In this document: piece by piece, positions 16,901-24,848 of the stretch | Numbering within the stretch: the stretch's first letter is position 1 | How the letters are laid out: each line of letters starts with the position of its first letter | Assembly: GCF_030757795.1 (NCBI RefSeq) | Contig: NZ_JAUQWH010000074.1 | Coordinates: 1-42,450, forward strand | Length of the DNA stretch: 42,450 bases | Reading direction: 5' to 3' | DNA from: Actinoplanes oryzae | GTDB taxonomy: Bacteria; Actinomycetota; Actinomycetes; Mycobacteriales; Micromonosporaceae | Notes under the pieces: generated by a model | What the model saw: only the letters and a program-made list of their open reading frames with translations | Databases searched by the model: none | Told to the model about the DNA's origin: nothing | Program-made: the position numbers and the translations under genes

Positions 16901-17896
16901 ATGGACTACCGTCCGGCGCTGCGCGACATGTTCGGCACGCGGGTGGAGCTGCGCCTCGGCGACTCCACCGACTCGGCTGTCAACCGCCGGGCCGCTGCCG
17001 AGGTACCCGACCGGCCCGGGCGCGGGATCGTCGGGGACGGGCTGCACTTCCTGACCGTACGGCCGGAGCTGCACGACACCACGGGACCGGGCCTCGCCAC
17101 GCGGCTCGCCACGGCGTGGCACGGGCCGCCGGCGCCCAGGGTTCGGATGTTGCCGGCGTCTCTGCCGTACGAGGAGCTGCACGCCGGCACCGGCCTGCAC
17201 CTGCCGATCGGCATCGCGGAAGCCGACCTGCGCCCGGTGACGATCGACTTCGCGAGCGACCCGCACTTCGTCCTCTTCGGCGACGCGGAATGCGGCAAGA
17301 CCTCGTTCCTGCGCGCGCTCGCCACCACGATCACCGGCCGCTTCGAGCCGCGCGACGCGCGGATCATCCTCGTCGACTATCGGCGCAGCCTGATGGACCT
17401 CCCCGAGAGCGACCACCGCATCGGGTACGGCATCCAGCCCCAGCAGACCCTCGAGCTCATGCAGAACGTGGCCGGCTACATGGACCGCCGCCTGCCCGGC
17501 CCCGACGTCAACCGGCAGCAGTTGCGCGACCGGTCCTGGTGGAGCGGGCCGGAGCTCTTCGTCCTCGTCGACGACTACGATCTCGTCACCGCGGGCAGCA
17601 CCAACCCCCTGCAGCCCATCCTCGACCACCTGCTGCAGGCCCGCGACATCGGCCTCCACCTGATCATCGCCCGGCGTGCCGGGGGTGCCGCGCGGGCCAT
17701 GTTCGACCCGGTGATCCAGCGCCTGCGCGAGCTGTCATCGCCGGGCCTGGTGATGGCCGGGCCGCCGGACGAGGGCGCGCTCATCGGACCCGCCCGGCCC
17801 GGGCCACTGCCGCCCGGCCGGGGGCGGCTGGTCACCCGGCGCGAGGGGCTGCGGCTGGTCCAGCTCGCGCACCTGCCGCCCTATCCACCCTCGTGA
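14000..17896 (+). CDS. eccC: type VII secretion ATPase EccC, undivided (three FtsK domains)
   Basis: 1298 residues from GTG 14000, 6 nt after GGGGGAG. Two TM segments lie near residues 35-80. Three FtsK/SpoIIIE ATPase domains follow: domain 1 with GATGSGKS (471-478) and LLIICDE (579-585), domain 2 with GGTQSGKS (821-828) and VFLVVDGW, and domain 3 with GDAECGKT (1094-1101) and LFVLVDDYD. EccC powers ESX secretion. Substrates bind the last domain and relieve inhibition of the first (family knowledge). This is the fused form rather than the split EccCa/EccCb. mycP follows 264 bp downstream and eccD is divergent. eccB, eccE and esx genes are not in the window. Confidence 0.96.
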   Translation: MGTVVVKRAARRPAPEIPTGELVIDPPPEVPAASGSRWQQAFMTLPMLGGSVAMAMLMGQGRGGALSYVIGALFGISSLAMLATSFGGSGTPRKAEMLTARRDYLRHLAGLRRRVRDTVARQRAGLYYRHPDPAGLWSTVDSHRVWERRPADPDFAVIRVAVGPQTLATPLVPPVTRPVEDLEPLTAGALRRFLDTYSVVPDLPVAVSLRAFSRVFLRGSGAPGLARAILTQLAVFHAPDDLVIAVCTGAEQRARWEWAKWLPHALHPVRSDRTGPLRLFATSGAELGHLLEDVLGDRPRFDPAGVEPTGPHVVLVLDGVGEDPSEDGIDGVTVLDLGAPPRLLDRGMLVLDTGEGRTLHTYGMEHATAVGRPDRLSEAEAEAVARRLAPLRLGVVTTATDTPAPVGAGLADLLALGDPAALDVAAVWQEPRPDRDWLRVPIGLSVDGSPVDLDLKESAQDGMGPHGLLIGATGSGKSELLRTIVLALATTHSSETLNFVLIDFKGGATFASLDRLPHTAAVITNLADELPLVDRMVDAVDGELVRRQEVLRRAGNYASRRDYERARAGGADLPPLPSLLIICDEFSELLSAKPDFIDLFVQIGRLGRSLGVHLLLASQRLEEGRLRGLDTHLSYRIGLRTFSALESRTVLGVPDAYELPRAPGHGYLRFGTEPLVRFRAAYVSGPYRPTGRVAGPRRAGEPLVLPFSATPQLPPVRPSGTTRDVTPALGATLLDVLVDRLDGEGPPAHQVWLPPLEDSPTLDDLLGPLTTDPARGLSSARPDLHGALRVPVALIDKPRDQVRDVLWLHLAGGSGHVAIAGGTQSGKSTLLRSLVLGLALTHTPAEVQVYCLDFGGGALGLIRDVPHVGGVVQRLDPVGVRRTVGEISALLAERERRFADLGTDIAGYRAQRAAGEHADDPFGDVFLVVDGWSTIRNEFDDLENAITDIATRGLSYGIHIVAAAPRWMDYRPALRDMFGTRVELRLGDSTDSAVNRRAAAEVPDRPGRGIVGDGLHFLTVRPELHDTTGPGLATRLATAWHGPPAPRVRMLPASLPYEELHAGTGLHLPIGIAEADLRPVTIDFASDPHFVLFGDAECGKTSFLRALATTITGRFEPRDARIILVDYRRSLMDLPESDHRIGYGIQPQQTLELMQNVAGYMDRRLPGPDVNRQQLRDRSWWSGPELFVLVDDYDLVTAGSTNPLQPILDHLLQARDIGLHLIIARRAGGAARAMFDPVIQRLRELSSPGLVMAGPPDEGALIGPARPGPLPPGRGRLVTRREGLRLVQLAHLPPYPPS

Positions 17897-18160
17897 CCGG
17901 GCGTCGTCCCGCCCGCCTCGGCCGCGTTCCCGTACGCGCGGCGCGTCCCCGGGGGCATGGACCCGGCCGAACGGACAAGACGTGCGATCGGCATTCACGG
18001 ATACGGGCAACGATGCGCCGATTCGGAGTAATCTCCGTGCATCAGTGTCCATCATCAGAACGGCCCGCTGACCAGTGAGAGCTCGAAGCGAAGCATCGTG
18101 CGCGTCCCGCCGCCGGCGACGTGACGCCGGCGCGGCGCACCCGGCCCACGGCGGTGCCCG

Positions 18161-19627
18161 TTGGTGAGGCTGCCCGCCCGCGTCGCCGCCGCGACCTCCG
18201 CTGCCTGTCTCTGCGCCGGCCTCACCGGCGCACCCGCCCTGCCCGCGGCCACTTCCGCCGCCGCACTCGACGCCGCGACCACGCCTTCCGCGACCAGCTC
18301 CACACCGGCGCTCGGCGACGCTACGACCAGCTCCACACCGGCGCTCGGCGACGCTACGACCAGCTCCGCACCGGCGCCCGGCGGCGCTGCGACCACGACC
18401 GGCTCCGCACCGGCGCCCGGCGGCGCCAGGACCATGGACGGCGGCGCGGGAGGTGCCGCGGCCGGGGCTGCTCCGCTCGCCGAGCCGCTGCGGGGTGACT
18501 CGATCCGGGCCGACCAGTGGCAGCTGGAGAAGCTGCACGTCACGGGCGCCTGGACCTACTCGACCGGGACGGGCGTGACCGTGGCCGTCGTCGACTCCGG
18601 CGTCGACGCGGACCACGAGGACCTTCAGGGCCAGGTGCTCAAGGGGCTGGACCTGGTCGACTCCGGCGGCGACGGCGACACCGACCTCGTCGGGCACGGC
18701 ACGACGGTCTCGGCGCTCATCGCCGGGCGCAACGACGACGACGAGGGCGTGGTGGGCATCGCGCCCAACGCCAAGATCCTGCCGGTGCGCGTCCTCGACC
18801 GCGAGAACAGGTACGACGACGCGATGATCGTCGCCAAGGGCGTGCGCTGGGCGGTCGACAACGGCGCCCGGGTGATCAACCTGTCGCTGGGCGGCAACGG
18901 CACCAGCGCCGCCCTGGCCGCCGCCCTCGACTACGCGTTCGCCAAGGACGTCGTCGTGGTCGCCTGCACGGGCAACGCCGGCGCCTCCCCGTCGCCCGGC
19001 GTCTGGTACCCCGCCCGCGAGCCCGGCGTCATCGCCGTCGCCGGCATGGAGAAGGACGGCACCGAGCTGTGGTCCGGCTCGATCACGGGCAAGGAGACCG
19101 TGGTCACGGCCCCCTCCACGCACCTGGTCGGCGCCCGCCCCGAGGGCTACTGGCAGGTGCAGGGCACCAGCTTCGCGGCCCCGATGGTGTCGGCCACGGC
19201 CGCGCTGATCCGCTCCCGCTGGCCGACCATGCCCGCGGGCGAGGTGGTCAACCGCATCATCAAGACCGCCCGCGACCTGGGCCCGCAGGGCCGCGACGAC
19301 GAGTACGGCTACGGCATGGTCGACCCGACCGCCGCCCTCACCGCCGAGCTGCCCGCGGTCGCCCGCAACCCGCTCGACACGACGGCCTCCCCGGGCATCT
19401 CCCGCATCGGCAGCGCCCCGAGCGCCGGTCAGGCCCAGTCTGCCCCCGACACGACCGGCTCCGGCACGGTCGGCGCCCGCGTCCCCGGCTCCAACGCCGG
19501 CAGCGCCATCGCCGGCGCCGACCTCCCCGCCCCGGGCCACTCCCCCGGCTGGTGGGCCACCGCCGCCCTCTTCCTCGTCACCCTCTTGGCCACGGCACTC
19601 GCCATCCGCCGCTTCGCCACCGCCTGA
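18161..19627 (+). CDS. mycP: type VII secretion-associated serine protease, mycosin
   Basis: About 488 residues. The start is uncertain (TTG 18161 or GTG 18164; no strong ribosome site). It has a signal peptide (about 1-30), a repeat-rich linker (about 40-100), a subtilisin (S8) domain and a C-terminal TM (about 463-483). The catalytic triad is D145 (VVDSGVD), H179 (VGHGTTV) and S337 (GTSFAAP), with the oxyanion Asn in CTGNAG. Mycosins cap and stabilise the ESX translocon on the outer face and cleave some substrates. The 264-bp gap before it holds no gene I can see. The C-terminal linker before the TM is long and Gly/Ala/Pro-rich. Confidence 0.93.
   Translation: MVRLPARVAAATSAACLCAGLTGAPALPAATSAAALDAATTPSATSSTPALGDATTSSTPALGDATTSSAPAPGGAATTTGSAPAPGGARTMDGGAGGAAAGAAPLAEPLRGDSIRADQWQLEKLHVTGAWTYSTGTGVTVAVVDSGVDADHEDLQGQVLKGLDLVDSGGDGDTDLVGHGTTVSALIAGRNDDDEGVVGIAPNAKILPVRVLDRENRYDDAMIVAKGVRWAVDNGARVINLSLGGNGTSAALAAALDYAFAKDVVVVACTGNAGASPSPGVWYPAREPGVIAVAGMEKDGTELWSGSITGKETVVTAPSTHLVGARPEGYWQVQGTSFAAPMVSATAALIRSRWPTMPAGEVVNRIIKTARDLGPQGRDDEYGYGMVDPTAALTAELPAVARNPLDTTASPGISRIGSAPSAGQAQSAPDTTGSGTVGARVPGSNAGSAIAGADLPAPGHSPGWWATAALFLVTLLATALAIRRFATA
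18293..18430 (+). repeat. 33-bp in-frame repeat in the mycosin linker
   Basis: Two identical 33-bp units (18293-18325 and 18326-18358) beginning ACCAGCTCCACACCGGCGCT are followed by two diverged units (18359-18391, and 18392-18430 with 6 extra bases). Each full unit encodes 11 residues, TSSTPALGDAT or a variant. The repeat lies between the signal peptide and the protease domain and keeps the frame. Confidence 0.95.
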
Positions 19628-19665
19628 CCGCACCGCGCCGACCAGCGCCCCTCGACCACGGGTCC

Positions 19666-19945
19666 GCTCATGCCCGGGCAGCGCCACACGCTCACGGCTC
19701 GGGCCAGCGCCACACGCTCGTGACCCGGCGGCCGCCACACGCTCGTGACGGGCGGGCGCCCCGCGCTCACGGCCCAGGCGAGCGCCCCCGAGCTCATGGC
19801 CCAGGCGGGCGCCCCCGAGCTCATGGCCCAGGCGGCCGATCCCACGCTGACGGCCTGGGCGGGCGGTCGCGCGCTCACGGCCCAGGCGGGCGGGCGTGCG
19901 CTCACGGCCGGGGCGGGCGTCGCGCGCTCGTGGGGCAGTGCTGTG
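19666..19945. repeat. 27-bp degenerate minisatellite between mycP and marP
   Basis: About eleven copies of a unit anchored on GCTCAYGGCCCAGGCGGGCG. Anchors fall at 19666, 19690, 19716, 19741, 19765, 19792, 19819, 19846, 19873, 19900 and 19926. Spacing is exactly 27 bp from 19765 to 19900 and 24-27 elsewhere. The array fills most of the 417-bp gap between the convergent mycP and marP. The plus strand can be read as a 9-residue repeat (LTAQAGGRA type), but I see no ribosome site or conserved protein. Nothing else is recognisable between 19628 and 20044. Confidence 0.92.
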
Positions 19946-20044
19946 CGTCTACCCGCCTCCGGCGCACGCGCGTCTCGTCGTGGACACCTCGCGCGTGGAC
20001 TCCTCGCCGGGCCCCGGCCAAGCGCAGGCTTCGCCGGGACCCGG

Positions 20045-21223
20045 CTAAGCGCAGTCGCCGGTCTTGACGCCGCGGGTGCGCTGGGTGCCGAGGCGGGCCG
20101 TGCTTGCCGCCTCGTTGGCGGTCAGGGCGAAGCCCACGTTCCGGTCGTCCGCGGCCGCGGCGAAGATGACGCCGAGCACGTCGCCGTTCTGCGAGACCAG
20201 CGGGCCACCCGAGTTGCCGCTCTGCACGAGCGCCCGGATCGTGTAGATCTCGCGGGTCACGTTGCCCGCGTCGTAGATGTCCGGGCCGGTGATGTTGCTG
20301 ACCTCGCGGACGCGGGCGCTCTCCGCCCGGTAGGGGCCGTCCAGCGGGAAGCCGAGCACGACGGCGTTCGCCCCGGTGCCGGCCGGGCGCTCCACGAAGG
20401 GCATGACCGGCGCCTTGAGGCCGGGCACGTAGAGGACCGCCAGGTCACGCTCCGGGTCGTAGACGACGACCTTGCCGTCGAGGCGGTCGTCCTGCGTTTC
20501 CACCTGGACGTTCTTGGTGCCCGCGACCACGTGCGCGTTGGTCATGATGCGCTCGTCGGCGTAGACGAAGCCGGAGCCCTCGATGCGGCGGGAGCAGCTG
20601 GGTGCCGTGCCGAGGACCTTGATGACCGACTTGCGGGAGTCGACGACGACCTGGGACTTGGCGAGGGTCGGGTCCGGCGGGTCGACCTGACGGGCGTTGG
20701 TCCTGGTCAGGCCGCCGAACACGTCGGGGAAGCCGTCGGTGTTGAGCGACTCGCGCAGCCCGGAGGACAGGGCCTGGGCCTCCTCGGGGAGGAGCTGGTT
20801 GACCCCGTTGAGGATCGCGCTGTCCCGCACCGCCGCGTTGAGGGCGGGGAACGGCGTCGACCCCATGGGTACGGCGATGAGCCACGCGACGAGCAGCACG
20901 GCCGCCACGGAGACCGCCGCTCCGCCCGCGTCGTCGAGGCGTTGCAGCGGGCGGCTCTCGATCGCGCGGCGGACCCGGGTGCCCAGCCAGCCGGCCAGGG
21001 TCTGCCCGAGCACGGCGAGCGCGAAGATCGTCACCAGCGACACGACCAGCCGGGTGGTCGGGTTCTCGAACTGGTTCGCGAGCAACGGGCCGACCTGCAG
21101 GCCGATCAGCAGGCCGCTGAAGAAGCCGCCGAACGACAACGCCCCGATGACGAAACCCTGCCGGTAGCCGCTGACCGCGAAGATCAGCATGAGCACGATC
21201 AGGAGTACATCGACCACAAGCAC
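20045..21223 (-). CDS. marP: MarP-like periplasmic serine protease with CvpA domain
   Basis: 392 residues from GTG 21223. The N-terminal CvpA-type domain has four hydrophobic segments (1-120); the trypsin-like domain follows. The triad is H231 (TNAHVVAG), D260 (DPERDLAVLY) and S338 (SGNSGGPL). Cys210 and Cys391 correspond to the disulfide known in M. tuberculosis MarP (Rv3671c), which governs its redox activation. MarP is needed for acid resistance there and cleaves the peptidoglycan hydrolase RipA. It is the last gene of the minus-strand run CapA-like, nth, tlpA-like, NUDIX, marP, matching the Rv3671c-Rv3674c order. Confidence 0.95.
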   Translation of the reverse strand: MLVVDVLLIVLMLIFAVSGYRQGFVIGALSFGGFFSGLLIGLQVGPLLANQFENPTTRLVVSLVTIFALAVLGQTLAGWLGTRVRRAIESRPLQRLDDAGGAAVSVAAVLLVAWLIAVPMGSTPFPALNAAVRDSAILNGVNQLLPEEAQALSSGLRESLNTDGFPDVFGGLTRTNARQVDPPDPTLAKSQVVVDSRKSVIKVLGTAPSCSRRIEGSGFVYADERIMTNAHVVAGTKNVQVETQDDRLDGKVVVYDPERDLAVLYVPGLKAPVMPFVERPAGTGANAVVLGFPLDGPYRAESARVREVSNITGPDIYDAGNVTREIYTIRALVQSGNSGGPLVSQNGDVLGVIFAAAADDRNVGFALTANEAASTARLGTQRTRGVKTGDCA

Positions 21224-21245
21224 TCGCCCAGGGTAGAAGTGACAG

Positions 21246-21980
21246 TCACGGGACCACCTCGCCGGTCGCCGCCGGCGCCGAGGCGGTTGCCTCGGCAGCG
21301 TCGGTCTCCGCGGGCACCGCCCGGAGGGCGGCCGGCATCTGGGAGTCGGGCAGGGTCACCAGGCGGCCCGGCTCCCATGGCCGGCTCCAGCCTGCCAGGT
21401 CGAGCAGCGTCGCGATGACCCCGGCCGTGAAGCCCCAGACGAGCATGTCGCTCACCTGGAACGCCGGGCCCACCCATCCACTACGGTGGCGGACCCGGAC
21501 GCGGTTCGCCGGGTCCACCAGATCGGCGACGGAAAGCCGCGCCACCCGCTCGACCTCGTCGGGGTGCCCCGGCCGCACCGGATGCGGCGCGTGCCACCAG
21601 GCCAGCACCGGCGTCACCACGAACCGGCTCACCGGGATGTAGAGCTCGGGCAGCGTCATCAGCACGGTCGCCGAGGCCGGGTCGAGGCCGACCTCCTCCT
21701 GGGCCTCCCGCAGCGCGGTGGCCGCCGGGTCCTTGTCGCCCGGGTCGGCCGCGCCGCCGGGGAAGGCCGGCTGCCCGGCGTGGGTGCGCATGGTGCCGGC
21801 CCGTTGCAACAGCAACAGGTCGGGCTCGCCGGGTCGCTCCTCGCCGAAGAGCACGAGCACCGCGCTCGGCCGGCCCCCGCTCGCGGGCGGCGGCACGGTG
21901 GTGAAATCACTGGTACGCGCGGCGGCCGCCCGGCTCAGCAGGGGCTCCCACCAGGCCGGCAGGCCCGCCGCGGCGCCCAT
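21246..21980 (-). CDS. NUDIX hydrolase, CoA pyrophosphatase-like (Rv3672c-like)
   Basis: 244 residues from ATG 21980. The NUDIX box spans 75-99 (GGAADPGDKDPAATALREAQ then EEVGL), with the conserved REAQEEVG core. The preceding QRAGTMRTHAGQPAFPGG matches the CoA pyrophosphatase (NudL/YeaB) signature, in which CoA or acyl-CoA is cleaved to phosphopantetheine. Substrate assignment is by family only. The ATG shares one base with the stop of the TlpA-like gene (TGATG), so translation is coupled. It has an Ala/Glu-rich tail after residue 220. Confidence 0.9.
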   Translation of the reverse strand: MGAAAGLPAWWEPLLSRAAAARTSDFTTVPPPASGGRPSAVLVLFGEERPGEPDLLLLQRAGTMRTHAGQPAFPGGAADPGDKDPAATALREAQEEVGLDPASATVLMTLPELYIPVSRFVVTPVLAWWHAPHPVRPGHPDEVERVARLSVADLVDPANRVRVRHRSGWVGPAFQVSDMLVWGFTAGVIATLLDLAGWSRPWEPGRLVTLPDSQMPAALRAVPAETDAAEATASAPAATGEVVP

Positions 21981-22591
21981 CAGGCCACCGTCACGCCGGT
22001 GTGGGCCCGCACCAGGCTGCCCAGTGTCGGTTTGTCGAGCGCCTTCCCGGTGTAGACGTAGGTCTCGCCGGCCGGGTTCACGAAGACGGTGACCGGAAGG
22101 GTGCTCCTGCCCAGGGCCGTGAGCAGCGCGGTGTCCTTGTCGTAGAGCGTCGGCATCGACACCTGGTGCTCCGCGGCGAAGGAGGCGCCGGCGTCCTTCT
22201 TGTCGCGGGTGTCCACGCCCAGCACCCGCAGCCGCCCGGCCGTGACGTCGGACAGCTCCTGCATCAGCGGCAACTCCTCGCGGCACGGACCGCACCAGGA
22301 GCCCCAGAGGTTGATGACGGCGGGCCCGGGCAGGTCGGCCACGCGAACCGACTCGCCGCCGGTGAAACAGGGCAACGACACGTCCGGCAACCGCGACCCG
22401 TCACTTTGAGTGACGACGGGGGAATCGGCGGACGTGGTCGAAGGGGCGGCCGACGCCGCCTGTGCGGGCAACGGCGAGGTCAGGCCGGCGCAGTCGGCGA
22501 AGGGCGCCGACGGCTCCGGGGCCGCCGGATCGGCGCTGCAGCCCCCGAGCACCAGCACCAGCGGCGCCGCGACCCAGCCTGCTGCCCTCAC
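21980..22591 (-). CDS. TlpA/ResA-like thioredoxin-fold lipoprotein (Rv3673c-like)
   Basis: 203 residues from GTG 22591, with GGAGG just upstream and a 4-bp GTGA overlap with nth. The signal peptide ends in lipobox LGGC (Cys near residue 19), so it should be a lipoprotein outside the membrane. The redox motif is WCGPC in VINLWGSWCGPCREELP, followed by a cis-Pro region STLPVTVFV. TlpA/ResA proteins reduce or oxidise extracytoplasmic thiols. Sitting two genes from the disulfide-controlled MarP, it may act on envelope disulfides (inference). Confidence 0.92.
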   Translation of the reverse strand: MRAAGWVAAPLVLVLGGCSADPAAPEPSAPFADCAGLTSPLPAQAASAAPSTTSADSPVVTQSDGSRLPDVSLPCFTGGESVRVADLPGPAVINLWGSWCGPCREELPLMQELSDVTAGRLRVLGVDTRDKKDAGASFAAEHQVSMPTLYDKDTALLTALGRSTLPVTVFVNPAGETYVYTGKALDKPTLGSLVRAHTGVTVA

Positions 22592-23424
22592 GGCGCCTCC
22601 GGGGCGACGACCGCGCCGGCCGGCACGAGCTCGGGGTCGACGCCCGCCTGCACGGCGAGCTCCCGGGCGCGCGGGCCCTTGAGCAGCTTCGCCGCGGGCG
22701 CCGCCTCGGTCGGCCCGGTGCCGTAGGACGGGCACATGCTCGCCAGCGTGCAGGCCCCGCAGGCGGGCTTGCGGGCGTGGCACACCCGGCGGCCGTGGAA
22801 GATGATCCGGTGCGACAGCATCGTCCAGTCGCGCTTCTCGATCAGGTCCGCCACCAGGAACTCGATCTTGACCGGATCCTCCTCCTGGACCCAGCCGAAG
22901 CGGTTGACCAGGCGGCGGAAGTGGGTGTCGACGGTGATGCCCGGGACGTCGAACGCGTTGCCGAGGATCACGTTGGCCGTCTTGCGGCCGATGCCCGGGA
23001 GCGCGACCAGCTCGTCCAGCGTGCGCGGCAGGACGCCCTCGTGCCGCTCGACCAGGGCCTGACCCAGCTTGATCAGCGAATCCGTCTTCGCCCGGAAGAA
23101 GCCCGTCGGGCGCAGGATCTCCTCCAGCTCGCCCCGGTCGGCCGCGGCGTAGTCGGCCGCGGTCAGGTAGCGCGCGAAGACGGTCGGCGTGACCTCGTTG
23201 ACCTTCTTGTCGGTGCACTGGGCGGACAGGATCGTCGCGACGGCCAGCTGCAGCGGCGTCTGGAAATCCAGCTCGCAGTGCGCGTCGGGATGGGTCTCCG
23301 CCAGCGCCTTGGCCATCTTGCGCGCCCGGCGCTTGCGCCCGATCGGCGTCTCGTTGGCGAACCGCTTGGCTGACCGGACGAGCACGGCCGCACCGGCGGA
23401 CGCGGCGACGAGAGGACGACTCAC
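22588..23424 (-). CDS. nth: endonuclease III
   Basis: 278 residues as read from GTG 23424. The ribosome site there is weak, so a start nearer residue 37 (MAKALAETHPDAHCELDF) is possible. It is a DNA glycosylase/AP lyase for oxidised pyrimidines. The helix-hairpin-helix is LPGIGRKTA (142-150) with catalytic Lys148; the catalytic Asp is D166 in VDTHFRR. The iron-sulfur cluster ligands are in CHARKPACGACTLASMC (C-x6-C-x2-C-x5-C). The C-terminus is about 45 residues longer than in E. coli Nth. It overlaps the TlpA-like gene by 4 bp. Confidence 0.95.
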   Translation of the reverse strand: MSRPLVAASAGAAVLVRSAKRFANETPIGRKRRARKMAKALAETHPDAHCELDFQTPLQLAVATILSAQCTDKKVNEVTPTVFARYLTAADYAAADRGELEEILRPTGFFRAKTDSLIKLGQALVERHEGVLPRTLDELVALPGIGRKTANVILGNAFDVPGITVDTHFRRLVNRFGWVQEEDPVKIEFLVADLIEKRDWTMLSHRIIFHGRRVCHARKPACGACTLASMCPSYGTGPTEAAPAAKLLKGPRARELAVQAGVDPELVPAGAVVAPEAP

Positions 23425-23454
23425 GGGAGCAAGAGTACGTCGCCCGTACGACAG

Positions 23455-24645
23455 TCACTTCGGGGCCGCGATCGCCCCGTCCGTGCCGATGACCGCCGCC
23501 GAGTCGCCGAAGTCGGCCTCCGAGAGCTCACGCACCCGCGCCAGACCCTTCTCCCCGGAGCTGTCCCGCAGCGGCTTCCCGGCCGGGTTGATGGCCGTGG
23601 AGAGGAACTTGCCGCCGGTGAAGGTGCCGTCCTTGGTGATGGTCACGTGCAGGATGCCGCCGTAGCCGAGCACCCCGGTCCGCTTGAGCGTCTTGCCGCC
23701 GGCCGCGAAGTTCCCGAGGCTGTACGCGATCAGCTTCCCCTTGTAGAACTCCATGCCCCGCAGCACGTGCGGCCCGTGCCCGACGACCACGTCGGCGCCC
23801 GCGTCGATGACCGCCCGGGAGAACTTCATCGGGTCGCCCCTGTTCTCGCCGGCGAACAGCTCGCTGCCCGGTTGCACGTGATCCTTGTCCGAGCCCTCGG
23901 CGCCCATGTGCACCTGCACCACGACCACGTCGGCCTGCCCGGTGGCCTCCTCGACGATCGCCTTGGCGGCGGGGAGGTCGTTGACGTTGTTCGCCGTCGC
24001 GTAGGGCGAGAACCCGATCACCGCGACCTTCACGCCCTTGACCTCGACGACGGTGACCTCGCCCTTGGCGCCGGTGTGCTCGAGCCCCGCGCTCTCCAGG
24101 GCCTCGATCGTGCTCGTGTAGCCCCGCGGCCCGAAGTCGCTGGAGTGGTTGTTCGCCGTGTTGAGCAGCTGGAAGCCGGCTTCCTTCAGGAGCTTCGCGT
24201 ACTTCGGCGGGGAGCGGAAGGCGAAGCAGTCGGCCCGGGGCGGGGAGCCGCACTTGCTGGTGCCCGTGTCCTCGGTGAGCGGCTGCTCGAGGTTGCCCAT
24301 GACGAGATCGGACTCGAGCCCCGGCGCCACCGAGTCGAAGAAGCCCTGCCCGTCGTTCGCCGGCAGCCGGCCCGGCACGCTGCCCATGATGATGTCGCCG
24401 GTCGCCGAGAACGTGATGCTGTCCTGCGCCGCGGGTGAATCCTCCGAAGTGCCGGCGACGGGGACCCCGCTGGCCGTACTCTTCGGGGGTGCGTCCCGCC
24501 ACTGGGCCTGCGGAGTCTCCGGGCTGCGGTCGGCGAGGGCCATGCCACCGACCCCGGCGCCCAGGAGGGCCGCGACGACGATCGTCGCGGTGAGGACGGG
24601 CCTGCCGAAGAGGCCCCGGCGCTGGTTCGGGGGGTGGGCATTCAT
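23455..24645 (-). CDS. CapA/PgsA-like metallophosphatase-fold protein
   Basis: 396 residues from ATG 24645, just before the N-terminal anchor (TM about 20-40). The remainder is a CapA (PGA_cap) domain: FSATGDIIMG, MGNLEQPLTE, LNTANNHSSDFG, VVVQVHMGAE and VVGHGPHVLRGMEFY supply the Asp/Asn/His metal-ligand pattern of calcineurin-like phosphatases. CapA proteins take part in poly-gamma-glutamate capsule formation, but no capB/C genes are here, so another envelope phosphatase role is possible. It ends 30 bp before nth on the same strand and replaces the small Rv3675 position of the mycobacterial order. Confidence 0.9.
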   Translation of the reverse strand: MNAHPPNQRRGLFGRPVLTATIVVAALLGAGVGGMALADRSPETPQAQWRDAPPKSTASGVPVAGTSEDSPAAQDSITFSATGDIIMGSVPGRLPANDGQGFFDSVAPGLESDLVMGNLEQPLTEDTGTSKCGSPPRADCFAFRSPPKYAKLLKEAGFQLLNTANNHSSDFGPRGYTSTIEALESAGLEHTGAKGEVTVVEVKGVKVAVIGFSPYATANNVNDLPAAKAIVEEATGQADVVVVQVHMGAEGSDKDHVQPGSELFAGENRGDPMKFSRAVIDAGADVVVGHGPHVLRGMEFYKGKLIAYSLGNFAAGGKTLKRTGVLGYGGILHVTITKDGTFTGGKFLSTAINPAGKPLRDSSGEKGLARVRELSEADFGDSAAVIGTDGAIAAPK

Positions 24646-24848
24646 CGACCGGGACGATACCGTCGGGCGACAAGCGGCCACGACCGTCGAACGGCCAGCC
24701 TTCGCTCACCGAGAGCGACGGTTTTCCGGCGCGTCCGGGGGCGGTGGTTACGCTCAGAGATCCAGTTCGAGGGGTGCCCGCCCGTTTACGGCCAGCGTGC
24801 GCCTAGACTGATCGTGCGCGGCGAAGGCGCGTAGTCGGAGGTACAGCG
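24646..24848. promoter_or_regulatory. divergent promoter region, CapA-like / Crp-family gene
   Basis: A 203-bp gap between outward-reading genes. On the plus strand TAGACT (24804-24809) is a good -10 match, 40 nt before the Crp start. A plausible -35 is not clear at the right distance (TTTACG at 24785-24790 is too close). GGAGG at 24838-24842 is the Crp ribosome site. No obvious TGTGA-N6-TCACA Crp site is visible, so autoregulation cannot be claimed. Confidence 0.45.

Noticed and set aside
15938..17659. Minus-strand open frames antisense to eccC
   Set aside because: No start signal or family features; eccC explains the region.
17897..18160. Hidden WXG100 gene between eccC and mycP
   Set aside because: All frames were read by eye; no 90-100 codon frame with a WXG or YxxxD/E pattern exists.
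24646..24848. Crp binding site for autoregulation
   Set aside because: No TGTGA-N6-TCACA-like sequence could be found in this gap.
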